From Polydactylus sextarius (Eukaryota > Chordata > Actinopteri > Polynemidae): a stretch of DNA of 64,000 bases. Below the pieces are notes generated by a model, which was not told the origin of the DNA, ran no database searches, and saw nothing but the letters and a program-made list of their open reading frames with translations. The DNA lies in NCBI GenBank assembly GCA_016801845.1, contig CM028919.1, forward strand, positions 15,825,159 to 15,889,158, written 5' to 3'. Shown here one piece after another: positions 18,617 to 30,423 of the stretch (the stretch's first letter is position 1; each line of letters opens with the position of its first letter). The position numbers were made by a program, and so were the translations under genes.

Positions 18617-20329
18617 AGACTCTGGTTCATGTGACTCTGGATGTCACTTAAGACATCATTCCTCATAGTTGTATTTAAATATGTAAAACTGCTCCAATAA
18701 GAAACTGTGCCTGTGACGATCTCGTTGTGTCTCAGGTGACAGATCGTCAGGTTCAGCTTCAGTCTCCGGTCGATGACAGCGACACAGATTTGTGTCGAGA
18801 CTTTGTTTTGTTCATGAACCACAACAAAACAAGAAGAGGAGGGTCCACGTTCAGTTTTCATTCACTTCACGTCCAAAGAGAAAAAAGAGACGACAAAGAA
18901 AAACCCACCCTTTCATGTAAAAGACATAATTTTAGTATAAACAGCAGTTGAAAGTTACTTTTATGATGACTCTGCTTTGCGTGTTTTTTTATTTGACCAA
19001 AGCTTCTTGATTTTGAGTTATGCTCTTGTTTTTATGTGTTTACTCTATTTTCTTGTATGTTGCATATTTTCAGGACTGTACTTGAGTTGTAATTGACCTT
19101 GTTACATGAAAGGAAACGACCCGCAACATAAATAAAAAGACTGACTCACACGTCAGGTTGTTTGACTGAATCTCGACTCATCTGCTCGTCTTCCTCCATC
19201 AGTATTACCTCTTTATTTCTTCTCACATGTTGACTGATTATTTAACTACTGGAGATTTTGTCAGGCGAACAAATAGGTCTCTCCTTTTCCTTCTCTGATG
19301 TCTTTTAAGCATTTTATTGCCATTTGGCCAGCCGCGCTGGAACCACAGAGGGAGTGGAGCATGATGGAAACTCCATATAAAAAGAAAATAAACCAAACTC
19401 ACTTTAACAGCAACGTTGTGAGAGAGAGAGAGGGGACAGCGACGCAGATGAGCGATGTAAAGGATAACACCAGCTGATGAATATACATTATGAGTTTTTA
19501 TGGCGGAAAAAACTACTCACCATTTGATTTTTTTTCTCTGTGATAACAAGACTGTTAACTCCTCTCTTGTCTCAGTTTCTGCTCTTCCTCGTCGCTCTGT
19601 GTGTGGTCGGTTTGATGAGCTGCAGCGTGACTGAGTTTACAAAGACTTCAGTGTTACAGGTAGAGGTCATCACTCTCTTTTTGGCCACGACTGTAAAAAA
19701 AAAAACTGAAACTTCTTCTAGTTTTTACACTTCACAGCTCCACACTCTTAAAAACACTGAGTCACTGAGTCCAAGGTATGAAACCACAAGACAGGACAAA
19801 GTTAAAGTCTTTTCCTCCTGATGTCGTTGGTGTTTTGGTTATTTTTAGGTGAAGCAGTGTCAATTTAAGGAAACGCGCTTTGACAGAAAACCGAGGCAGA
19901 AGACGTGTTATTGTTTAAATATAGAGATGGAAGTCATCGCACTGTTTCACATGAAAATGTACAGAAATAGCTGTGAATCAAACCAAAACTAAAACAGAGA
20001 CAGAGAGATTCAACTCCAGAGTGGAGTTAGTTTTAAAGTTGGATTCGTTGGTTTGATTTATTCTGTTTGTTCTGTATCTTCTGCAGTTTTGCATCATATT
20101 TTGTGGCAGATTTAAACCTCTAACAAGTGAAAAAAAGCAAATAAAGCTTCACATTTTAAGTTGAAACTAGTAAAACTGATGATAAACAGATACAGAGTGA
20201 CATTTTGATCCATCAAGAGTCAGAGTTTATCTCTGTTTTTGTCTCTAATGCGGTGTCTGTGTTACATTGACCCAAATACAGTTAAAGTAAAAGCCAGTGA
20301 TTTTTTACTTTAGTGTGCACATTGTGTGA
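18617..20329. other. intergenic; candidate island 19255-19410
   Basis: Mostly AT-rich. The stretch 19255-19410 (CATTTTATTGCCATTTGGCC, GGAACCACAGAGGGAGTGG) has constrained-looking text. No gene is seen; open frames at 18727 and 19540 have no recognisable product. Confidence 0.4.
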
Positions 20330-20610
20330 CTTAATACTGGGCATGTGTAATAGACATTAAAGCAGGGGTTCGGGCTGGCATCGCACACACTGTCAACATC
20401 ATCGGCACTTAGGAGCAATTGGAAAATGCGTCTGGTGAGTGAGATGTAGAGCAGCGTGTCTAGTGACAGTGGCTCCGGAGGCAGACAGTGTGAGTGTGGT
20501 CAGGCAGTGATCCTTAAATCACAGGTCCAGGGAGTGATGACTGTTTAGCCACTTCACAATAACACTCATTTCATAAAGCTGCACGTGGGACTGCATGTGT
20601 GTGTGTACCT
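20330..20610. other. candidate conserved non-coding block
   Basis: Balanced, repeat-free text with GGGTTCGGGCTGGCATCGC, GCACTTAGGAGCAATTGG and CAGTGATCCTTAAATCACAG. It resembles a conserved element, but that cannot be tested without alignment. It is followed by a 103-codon open frame (20640-20951) of no recognised family. Confidence 0.35.
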
Positions 20611-21098
20611 CTACAAAGACATAAGTGAACATACAATAAGTGTGTGTGTTTGACTGCAGGACGAAGCCCCGTAGAGACCTAAATTACAACACAGGATCCC
20701 GTGGTCATGCTCTGCAGCGATCCATCGTAGGTAAACTCAGCCAGAGCGTTTACAATGAGCTGGTGAGCAAATCACAGCCAGTCCACAAAACCACCGCACC
20801 ACAATTGTTGAATATAGTTTTTCACCCTGAGCGGAGCTGTGAAACTCAGCCACGTTCACGTCCTGCGGTCGCAAATTCACAGCTAGAGTCAAGAAAGATT
20901 TTCAGATTTGACAAACCTACGATGTCGTTTGTGATTAAACTACTGGGATGAACAGGACTGAGTCTTGATCCTACAGAAAATAAAAGGAAAATCACTCACC
21001 AGTTTGATGCAGAGTTAGATGAAAACACTGACACCACTGTCACGTCTGTAGAGTTAATGTGAGGCTGAAAACTGGAGCTGGTAGCGTCGCGTTTAAGT
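20611..21098. other. intergenic with unrecognised open frame
   Basis: A plus-strand open frame at 20640-20951 starts in a GT-rich patch and passes an acceptor-like TTTGACTGCAG. I do not recognise the product (contains GHALQRSIVGKLSQSVYNEL). It is probably chance. Confidence 0.3.
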
Positions 21099-21145
21099 TC
21101 CTTCCTTAATTTCCCTTTGGGATCAATAAAGAATCTATCTGTCGT
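21099..21145 (+). repeat. 3' tail of a teleost LINE/SINE-type retroposon (fragment)
   Basis: TTTCCCTTTGGGATCAATAA followed by AGAATCTATCTGTC matches the characteristic ending of a retroposon family widespread in fish, where it normally runs into (TATC)n. Only the tail is present. Family name not assigned. Confidence 0.55.
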
Positions 21146-21379
21146 TCTAAAAGTAAGGAGTTGATTTTAAATGTACTAAATGTACTAAAAGTACAAGTAT
21201 TGGTGCAGTATGTTTTCTGTTAATGTTGATATTGAATGAACAGTCGATCTTGGAGCTTCTGAACTCAAACACTTATTTTAAATAAAACCAAAGTTGGTTC
21301 ATTTCAACCTCTTGATCCACGTTGAGTCAGTGTTGATGTGATCTATCTGCTGTTGTTGGAGGAGTCCGACCCGATCAGC

Positions 21380-21424
21380 TACGCTAACGCTAACGCCAAC
21401 GCTAATGCCAACGCTAATGCTAAC
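21380..21424 (+). repeat. hexamer tandem repeat GCTAAC/GCTAAT/GCCAAC
   Basis: About seven degenerate copies of a 6-bp unit (ACGCTAACGCTAACGCCAAC ...). It lies in otherwise unique intergenic sequence. Confidence 0.9.
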
Positions 21425-22840
21425 CATTTTCATACAGTAGCAACAGTTTGTCTAAAATGTAACAGAATATTTTGTAGACACATAGTAGAATAGAACGTAC
21501 AGATAATAACTCTAAATGTAACAAAGTAAAAGTCAAAAGTATGAATCATTACTTCAGTGGATCCAAATTTTGACCTTTGACCTTTAAAGACTGAAGTCAC
21601 AAAGCGGCTGCTCCTTCGTGATAAAACCTGATCAGGACGTTTCCTTCAGTTTTGTTCAGTGTTTAAAACTGTTAAGAAACTTTGAGTTTAGAGCCTGAAC
21701 TCACCAGAGATTATATATCTCATGTAGAGTTGTTCTCTGTGTGAGGGCTGAGACGACGCTGAGACCTGAACTCAGATAAGTGGATGAAACTGCTGCTTTT
21801 ACTCTTCAACTTGTCCTTTGAGAGGTGGCAGCTTCGTGTGTGGACGTGTCTACTTTCTGCTTCAACAAGCGAATAAACAAATGTTGAACGTCAAACTGCT
21901 CCTTTACTGTTTAGAGATGATTCAACCAAACTTTATTACTCACGGTGAGTAATAATCAGGAGAGCTGAGCTCCTCACTGATGTTTGTCCTCTGTCAAAAC
22001 ACAGAGAGACAGAGAGGGAGAGTGAGAGGAAACGTCCTCTTCAACGAACACATCGACGGGATCATCACGGTGATTCCCACAGTCAAAACAGTCGACACCG
22101 AGGACAGACAAGATCTGTCCGGAGACAAAGCATTCAGTGTTTACACTGAGAAATCTCCGATCGACGGAGAAAGTCAGAGTGATGTGGTGACAGATAGAAG
22201 TAGTGTGTTGCCAGATAACGCTCACAATATGTGTTCAGAAATTTAGAAAAACAACAACAACAAAAAAACAAAACTCAACAACAGTAAAACAGGGTGGAGG
22301 TAGAAAACTCAGGGCGTTTGTGCAAAAAGAGGATGAGGCAATGTCACATGATCTTTTGAAAGCGTTGGGATGGAGAGCTGTGAATGCTCCAGGACAATGG
22401 AGAGTATGAGAGCATGAAATGGAGAAAACCCAGCATTGTAAACTGTGACTCTCCAGCCTGAAGGCTTCAGCTCCTCTGGGGAGAGATTTGGCAGCGATCC
22501 TGTCCCGTTGTCAACCGGCGGCCGCGGCGTCAGCGGCTACACAGAGAGAGTGTTTTCATCCACACGTGATAAGATCCAGCTTTGATAAGTGGCTCATTTT
22601 ACACAAGCAACAGAGGATGTGAGGTTTGGTTTCCGTCACACAAGAATTCACTGTTGACTAAGTTGAAATCCCAGTGTCCACTGCTGGACGGTTCATCTCT
22701 GTTTGACTTCAAACTCATGATGATTCAGACGTTTTAAGTCAAAAACAGCAGCTCGACGACGTGACAAGTAAAAGAATCAAAGGAATTTATTTAAAGGTCA
22801 CAATGAATCTGGTGGTCGTGAGATTATTTAAAGGAACAGT
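21425..22840. other. intergenic; doubly open frame 21980-22246 and island 22410-22640
   Basis: An 88-codon plus-strand open frame at 21980-22246 (contains NEHIDGIITVIPTVKTVD) is open on the opposite strand too. It follows an acceptor-like TGTCAAAACACAG. I do not recognise it. The stretch 22410-22640 holds a GC-rich patch (CCGGCGGCCGCGGCGTCAGC) flanked by constrained-looking text. Neither is supported as a gene. Confidence 0.3.
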
Positions 22841-22935
22841 GAAGCATTTTGGGAAATAATTACACAAATTTCTGTTTATTTAGCACAAAGCTACATCAAG
22901 CAACTGGTTAGCTTAGCTTAGCTTAGCTTTACATT
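22841..22935 (+). repeat. GCTAA-type dispersed repeat fragment
   Basis: AAGCATTTTGGGAAATAATT ... GCAACTGGTTAGCTTAGCTT has the order of the left half of the teleost repeat also represented at 2752-2932. It then decays into unique sequence. Confidence 0.6.
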
Positions 22936-23867
22936 TTTTTCATGAGCTGCTCAGAGACTTTATTACCTTTAGACCTTTAGTGGAGCCAGAGCAGCTGTTT
23001 CCAACCTTTGTGTTGAACTAACAAGTTGTTTCCTGTTGTGTCTCGTTTATCATCATCAGACTGTTGTTTGATAGTCGACAGTTCAACTAAACAACAGGAC
23101 ACAAAGAGAAACAACCATGTGACAAACAACTGAACTGAAACTAAATGTTGCAGTTTTGTGACTGAACTTTAACCAAAAAGACCAAAGATATTTTATAAAC
23201 TTAAATCATTTCGTCTCAGTTTGGTGACTGAAAAGGTTCAAAAGGTTTTATGTTTAAACTTATAATCTAAACTCCAACTAACTGAAGTAAACGTCTTCAG
23301 TTGAAGGAAAGGTTTTGTTTTTCCTCCACCTCCACTTCCTCCTCCTGCTGCTGCTCCTCTGGGGATTTCTGTGTGAATGTGTGAATCCATCTGTTGTTGG
23401 TGTTGAGGAGAGAAGGTGTGAGGCCCACACACAACCTCATACAAAACTTATCAACACACTGCTGCATCTTCACCAGTTTGTTTTTGTTTGTTTTATCCTC
23501 CAGAAGAAGAAGAAGAAGAGTGTGACGGCCTCACACAGATCAACACAGTCACATCCTTGTTTTTTCAAGCAGACACACACTGAAAACATCACCGATCATT
23601 CATCCAACAAAAGAAACAAAAGAAGTTGAGACACATATTCTCTGCTGCAGATCGAGTCATCGTCACTCGATGTTTGTGGTGTCGATAGAGAAGAAAACAG
23701 TAGAAAATGAGCTGCTGTAAAAACCACAACCTCAAACCAGACGTTTATGAGGCCACGAATCTCCTGGTCAGTCGGCGCTGAGAGGTGTTTGTTATCTACG
23801 AGGAGAGAACCAGAGACCACCAGGTCCTGAGACTGAGAACTGTGACTGGATGGTAGATCTATACCCA

Positions 23868-23868
<1 letters not shown>
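22936..23868. other. intergenic, nothing supported
   Basis: AT-rich text with short CTCCTCCTGCTGCTGC and GAAGAAGAAGAAG tracts at 23330-23360 and 23502-23517. No gene, RNA or element is recognised. Confidence 0.65.

Positions 23869-23909
<41 letters not shown>
23869..23909 (+). repeat. (CA)n microsatellite
   Basis: About 20 CA units. Confidence 0.98.
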
Positions 23910-23912
<3 letters not shown>

Positions 23913-25195
23913 TACCCACATTCGTTCGAGGTAATAACACCCTTGGGATTTTAGAGACATTTTTTGCAGCAGCTCTCTGTTCATGTCGACTCATCACAGA
24001 GACATTCAGCAACTTAAACATGGTCTCATCTCACTGATATTTAAGATCACCTGAGCCAGAGGATCAATAACAGACTGACAGTCGTTTCTGAGGGTTTAGG
24101 TCTTCACAGATAAAATACTTTTTATATAAACACCTCAGATAAAACCAAACACACCCTGATGGATCAATAGATCGATCGATTGATTGGAGGTAGGAGACTT
24201 TTCATGGAGGAAGAAAAACAGGAGGAGACAGAGTGATGGTTTTAACAGACAGTGTAGAGAGAGGAGGGAAACTCAACTCTGCTTTACAACTTAAGACCCA
24301 GAGCGGAGGAAGGTTCAGGCTGTTTGTGAGAAGCTTTAAGTAAAACTGACGTCAACGGTCAACGACAGAAACACAGACACTGAAGGAGAAAGAGACAGAC
24401 TGACAGACACCAGTCTGCTGCAGAGTCGAGTCACATTATAATTTCTGTGATGCTGCCCTCTGCTGGACAGTGGAGGTACTGATATCTGTGTGTTTTACTT
24501 CATGTTCACCACTAGAGGCCGCCACAGCTACAGCTTCACTGATCTGAACACGAGAGATTCAAGAAGTTCAACTTCAGGACAAAACATCACGTTGATTTAG
24601 ATTAAAAATGAATGAGTTGTTCCAGTGAATTTCTCCTGTTTTCTGTTTAAAAATCTTCTTCACTGACACAAAGAGCTGACGATGTGGATTCAAGAGGTAA
24701 ATGGACTCGATTTGTTTTATTTGTGGGATCACAGCTTCAGTATTAACTCAACCAGACAGGTCAAATATTAAGATAAAATTAATTTATATACGTCACATCA
24801 CACTCTAGTGTCTAGTCTTTATCTGATCACTTTTATTAATCACTTGTTGATTTTAAATAATAATTATTCAGTTCTTCACATTTGACCTGAACCTGAACAT
24901 GTAGAGAAACTGACAGATAATATCAGATGAATCATCAGGTCATTGTCTGAACTGATCATATGTTTGTTTAGTGAACATGCAGGAAATCACTTTTTATGTC
25001 ATTTAATTTACTATGAAGTTTGATCACATGACAATAAAGAATATGAAGCGTGATATGAAGACGTGTCAAATTAATGTATCAAGGCCATAAGATCATATTT
25101 ATATATCACACAACACTGATACTGTAACACTGAACTAACTGTTGACATCTAAATAAACCTGAAGAAGACATAAACGATGAATATGAAATTATTTA
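23910..25195. other. intergenic, AT-rich, nothing supported
   Basis: Contains CTGCCCTCTGCTGGACAG at 24451-24468, a phrase often found at ends of fish short retroposons, but no element boundaries. From 24600 to 25195 the text is strongly AT-rich. Confidence 0.6.
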
Positions 25196-25431
25196 AAGTG
25201 ACCAGAGTATTTCACCATGAACACGAGTCAAACTCCCCTCAACAGATATGTTACGTTGGTTGAAGTAATATCCAGTTTGACCGTCTTTTGTTTTCACAAC
25301 CAAATAGTTAACAATGAAAGTAAATGGGGCAGTCAGCCAAACTAAACTGTCATTTTTTAACCACTAATAAAGCTCAAAATATCACTTCACTTCAGCAGTA
25401 GCATGAATAGGGTCCCTACACATAAACTGAA
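25196..25431 (+). repeat. foldback MITE-like family, copy C
   Basis: The left arm (CACCATGAACACGAGTCAAA ... GTTGGTTGAAGTAA, 25213-25268) and core match copy B closely. The right arm is replaced by CCCTACACATAAACTGAAG, which recurs inverted at 25629. Copies B and C share about 170 bp at high identity by eye. Confidence 0.75.
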
Positions 25432-25695
25432 GTACTGATAACTTAGTAAGTGAACCCAGAGTTTATTAAAAACACTGTTTTACAAGACTTACCCAACGTC
25501 TGGTTTTATAACAACTGGTGATGAAGGATGTTCCACATCAGCAGATTCATCATTTACCTGAACAACAGGTCGATGTGTCTGTGAAGAGAGAAAAGTGATG
25601 AATCTTAAATCTGAAACACCTTCATCCTCTTCAGTTTATGTGTACGGATCCTATTCATGCTACTGCTGAAGTGAAGTGATATTTTGAGCTTTATT
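25365..25695. repeat. inverted repeat with 67-bp arms
   Basis: 25365-25431 and 25629-25695 are reverse complements with only two mismatches in the readable alignment (GGGTCCCTACAC against GGATCCGTACAC). They enclose about 197 bp of unrelated AT-rich text. The structure could fold into a long hairpin and is either a head-to-head pair of family members or a separate foldback element. Confidence 0.8.
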
Positions 25696-26599
25696 ATTAT
25701 TTCTTGTGTTTTCGTGTCTCAACATATTTACTGTTTATTAAAACTTTTCACAGTGAAGCAGCTTTGATGTTTCTCTGTTGAATGTCCTTGGATAATCTTT
25801 TTAAATCAATTACACATTTAAACGCAGCTTTGCTTCAGTTTCTATAACATCATATAACTGAACACTGAGACGTCAGAGTTGTTGTGTTACTCTGATGTTA
25901 TTTCTGTCCTCAGCATCATCATCCACTAAATCTGTCTGACTAATCAATGTCACTATTGTCAGTTAAAGGGACTCTGAGGACCTCACATGTTCTGAAAAAA
26001 TTGCTGTAATTTGATTTTCTTTCTTTTTGGTAACACTCTGCATCATGTTGTTCACATGATGGATTTCTGCAGTCGTGTTTTATGGAAAACACCAACGTTT
26101 GGAGACATGATACAGATGCTTTCTTGTGTAAACTCGTTGCTTAATATAGAACGACTTAGAGACAAATATGTTATACAGCTGTCACACAAAACAGTTGTGT
26201 TAATGACCAAATGTTCTGCCTCAAGAGTCTTTGATGGCTTGGCTGTACACAGATGTAACAATAGAGTAAATAACACCAGACTCTTGAAACAAACAGTTCC
26301 CTTCTGCTCCCCCCACCTCCCCCACCTCCCCCCACTTCTCAGAAAACGCATGTGGTTGCTTTAAAAAAAAAAAAAAAAACAGATGCCGCCACAGTTAAAA
26401 CACACTCGTACTAACACAGTCAATTTGTCTTTTGTCCAGGTTTAGTCAGTTTTGTCTTTAATCTGACCCCCCATCCGACCCCCCCACCAACGCCTCATCC
26501 TCCGTATCCAACATGAAACATGATGGTGAGAAAGACAAGTAGCTGTGAGAGAGACAGTTAGAGTGGATACGTTTCTGAGAGGCGGTTGTTACGAGTGAC
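25696..26599. other. intergenic, nothing supported
   Basis: Includes an A run at 26362-26379 and a C-rich patch at 26308-26335. The 117-codon frame 26011-26364 is also open on the other strand and has no recognised product. Confidence 0.6.
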
Positions 26600-26960
26600 A
26601 GAGAGCGTCCTTCAAGTCCGAGGCCGAGGAAAAAGGGGGGCAGAAGGTCACGACCTCGGTGTCGGCTTCTTGGTGGGGGTGAGCGACCCGCTAAAAGAAA
26701 GGGACAAGACAATCGAGCACTCTCTCTCTGCGCCGCCCCCCGCCCCCCAGGCAACGCCACATCCCATCGAATAACGGACACTTTGATCAAAGGGGGAATT
26801 CCAGCTCTCCGGCTCTCGCTGTTCGTATCTCGTCGTCGGACTCAGTCAACTGGAGCGAAGGATGGAGGACACACTGGTTATTCAGTTCTACTCATATACT
26901 GATTAGGACACAATGGAGCCGCATGCTGTGTCAGTTGTATGTGTTTGTGTTAAAGCATCT
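26600..26960. other. candidate regulatory block with palindromic TCF/LEF-type site
   Basis: GC-rich sequence precedes GGACACTTTGATCAAAGGGG. CTTTGATCAAAG at 26781-26792 is a perfect 12-bp palindrome carrying two overlapping TCF/LEF core sites, one on each strand. The site match is visible; function is inference. Confidence 0.35.
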
Positions 26961-28119
26961 ATACCACAGACACACACTCACCGTGACCCGATAGCAGCTG
27001 GTGAGAGGGATGACCAACGGCAACGAAAAGAAGAAGAACTGGGAGAGTGACTGGTGCAGTTATGTGCCAAGTCATGGGACAGGGTGGGACAGACGGAGAT
27101 TAAGGGAAAGATTAAGTTAGAGAGGCAGGACTGGATCATCAGAGACCGGCGAAGTAGGACAGAAGAGTTCACGGCCTGAGATGGAAAAAAGAGACGATCG
27201 ATGGACAGAAAGTGTCAAACACTCAGAGATGAACTGATCAACTGACAAATATAGAGCAGATGGTAGAAAACATAAATATATAAAGTCAAGGAGAGTTGGT
27301 GGAAAATGAGTCAATAAACTGTTATTTTGTTTATATGTTACCAGGTCAAATAAAATCTAATAAGTTGTATCTTTTACTGAATAAAGAGTAAAATAAAGAT
27401 TATGTTTCTGTTTGAAACATAAAGTCTCTGACCTCAGCGACATCACAGCTTATTTCTCACAGTAAAGATGTTATGTAACTATGTCTTTCCAGAGAATTAA
27501 ACTTCCACAGCGACTAGAAAATTTGATTTTGATACGTGAAATCAGAGGAGATCGTTTTTAGTCAGTTAGGTTCCTACATGTCTGTCATCATTCACCACAT
27601 CAAATATATACATCAAAAACCCTGGACTCTGTAGTCACATACAGTCATTTCTAACATGAACAACATACACGTTCTTCTCTTCTCCCGACGTCTTCTGGGG
27701 GATTTGTACCATCTGAAGTGTGTCTGCTCAGATTTCCTGCTGCATTAACTTCACATTTTCCACTCAGAGTGAAACTAACACAAGAACAGAGTTGAACAGT
27801 TGTATGTGATGTGATGATAACATCCCTACATCCTGGATGGTTACACATGTTTGCGTAGTCAGATTTGTATAATTTGGGCCGTAGTTTTTATGTTTCATGT
27901 TGGTGGAAATGTTTGCTTGTATTTTTAAGAACCAAATGACCTCAATCGATCAATCAATTAATCGACCACATGCTCACTGTTTATATCTAATGACTGAGAT
28001 CTGGGAGCAAAGAGACGGTGTTGTGATAATCAGACACATATTTTAGCAAATTCACCTGGAAAACTGTACATGAAGCCACAAAGTGAAGGATATTTAGAGC
28101 AGGTTAGTCTGAACTTAAC
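26961..28119. other. intergenic, nothing supported
   Basis: AT-rich, with ATCGATCAATCAATTAATCG at 27945-27964. No coding or element evidence. Confidence 0.65.
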
Positions 28120-28470
28120 TCTAGTTCACACCAGTCAACTTCACCGTCGATCAGTGAGTCTCAGTCTCTGTCGTGATCGTTGGCGACTTGTGTTCCCATG
28201 ATGTGGAGTCTCAACAACTGGTCTGAGACCTGTAGTGTTCACACTACAAGACTTGTCAGTGATTGAGCTGGTTGTGAGTGAATCAGTGAGACGGCAGCAG
28301 CATTTATCTCACATCCCTCCTCTGATTGGCTGTCGCTCTTTGTCAGTCTCTTCAGACTCCTCCAGTTTTCTAACATGACAGATCCAGTCCCGGTCTCAGA
28401 CCAGGTCCCGACGGCCTCTGATGGAGTCGTTAGGGCTGTTCACACATTATGATCATTAACTGATGATTCA
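28120..28470. repeat. possible decayed DNA-transposon remnant
   Basis: Repeated TTCACAC phrases (28129, 28239, near 28440) and the text GTAGTGTTCACACTACAAGA resemble fish non-autonomous DNA elements. Clear terminal repeats could not be aligned by eye. Confidence 0.25.
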
Positions 28471-30208
28471 CCAACCATCAGAGGACCAAGTTCACAGGAT
28501 TCTTGTCAACTAGGGTCTAAATACCTAAACTCTTCTTCAGGGATTTATCTTTAAAAGAAAGTTTTCAACATTTAATTAGTTCTGTTCAGTTGTTACAACC
28601 TCAAATTGACAATGTTTCAGGTGTTTCATGTAGAAAATATAAAGTTAAATACATTATAGTATGATAACTCTCTACATCACGAGGTTCAGTTGGGTGGATC
28701 ATGTTACGTAGGGTCGGTCCACCACAGAGCAGCCAGTGTCTCCTTCCTGCTTCGAATGTTTCTTCTCGCCACCTTCTCAAGCGCCACATCTGCCCTGAAT
28801 TAACATGCTAACGGACGTGCCCAAACCCCCGGAGCCAGCCAACGAGGGAAGGCCAACGAGGCAAACAGATCCCCATGACACACAGACTAATGCAGCCAGA
28901 CGGATGGCCCACAGGAACGCCTCACATGTTCCACACTGGGAATGCAAAACATCCTGCGCTCAGCAGCACCTCCAAGAGCACGACCACATCTGGGCTGCAC
29001 ATGTGTCAGCAGAAAGAAAGAAAAAAATGTTGCAGCTGCAGCGTTCTGCATCGTGCTCGGATGCTTGTGTGTACGTGCGTCTGTGTGTATCCATATTTAC
29101 ACAGAGCGCGCGTTGGTTTTTATATTGAGCCAGAGCACACGTGTGTCTATGTATGTAACCAAATGGGCCGTAGCAGAAAGCAGCAGTTCTGTGGGTGGAA
29201 GGAGAAAAGATCAGAGGCGTAAACTTCGCAGGAGTAGATACAATCAGCCATTCAGAGCTGGATTGTGTTTAGAAAGGCGCGGAGGCTCGACATCTATGAG
29301 GGAAGAGGAGTTGTTCCAGGTCAGTGGAAGACAGATGTTCAGTCCGCTACATTCACTCTCTGTAAAAACAAGAATAAGAAATGAACAGAAACACTGAAAA
29401 ATAAATATAAATGCCTAATAAAAAAAGCAGATCTGCCTTCACATCATAACAGGGAGGTTTGAAATGTGAATGATGTAATACTGGACCGAGCTTCAAGATG
29501 GAAAACCTCCGACTTGTGGAAATCTGGAGGCCACAGAGGGCATCTTACTTCATCCTGAGGTTTCATGGATTAGTTTTGTAATATTTATGAATCTTCCAGC
29601 ATCGTGGAGGCAGAGCAGAGTTCATGGGATTTGACTCATCTGGCGCGGTTGTTACATGACGGAGGAGAACAAAAGGGTCACGGCTCGTCTCATGACCCGA
29701 CGTGGCGGTTCTGCTGTTGGATGAGGCCATCGTTTGTATTTTCCTCACATGTAACTTCATTATTATGTAACAAACAGGGTCAGAGGTCGCTGAGATCATC
29801 AGGCTTCATCGTGACGTTTTGACTTTACTCAACGTTCACTCGTCTGTGTAGCTGATGTTAGACACAACATGAGTGGTAATTATCAAAAAATATAAATGTT
29901 GGGATGTGTTTTGACAGTTAAATAAATCATTTGACATATTATGTCTTAGAGGAGAAATTGATTCTGTGTAAGAAACAAACACAGTTATTTTAAACTCAAT
30001 CTGATGAGGTTTTATTTGTGATATGAACAGTTTATGAGGCTCAATAAAAAAAAAACATCAACGTCTTCAACATCAGGATCAGGATGTTGATCAGCCTCCG
30101 ACCACTAGATGGCACTTGTGTTCTGTCACTGCAGCTGATGAGAACAGATTCACTCTGTCGTTTGAAGATTCTGATTTCTGCCCGAGATTGAGACTGATGA
30201 CCTCCAGT

Positions 30209-30209
<1 letters not shown>
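28471..30209. other. intergenic; islands 28770-29000 and 29590-29820
   Basis: Two moderately GC stretches (AATTAACATGCTAACGGACG; CATCTGGCGCGGTTGTTACA) look less decayed than the surrounding AT-rich text. Overlapping open frames at 28805-29397 show no recognisable protein and sit across CA/GT-rich text. Confidence 0.35.

Positions 30210-30246
<37 letters not shown>
30210..30246 (+). repeat. (CA)n microsatellite
   Basis: About 18 CA units. Confidence 0.97.
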
Positions 30247-30247
<1 letters not shown>

Positions 30248-30361
30248 TAAAACAGTGATGTTACAGCTTCGTCTTTTCCATGAACAGATCGTCATCTACA
30301 CAACACAAACCTACACAACCTGAACACTGGACACCTACGACATCCTCTTCGTCTTAGCGTC

Positions 30362-30421
<60 letters not shown>
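30362..30421 (+). repeat. compound (CA)n(TA)n microsatellite
   Basis: A short CA run passes into about 25 AT units. Confidence 0.97.

Positions 30422-30423
<2 letters not shown>

Noticed and set aside
26011..26364. 117-codon frame, also open on the minus strand
   Set aside because: No similarity, no codon-bias difference between strands, and it ends in an A-rich and C-rich low-complexity region.
28805..29397. Three overlapping plus-strand frames of 107-151 codons
   Set aside because: They overlap in different frames, cross GT-rich text, and show no recognisable domain.
24440..30130. Phrases CTGCCCTCTGCTGG and CCACTAGATGGCAC that resemble CTCF-type cores or retroposon ends
   Set aside because: Isolated short matches, too frequent in vertebrate DNA to call without alignment or ChIP data.
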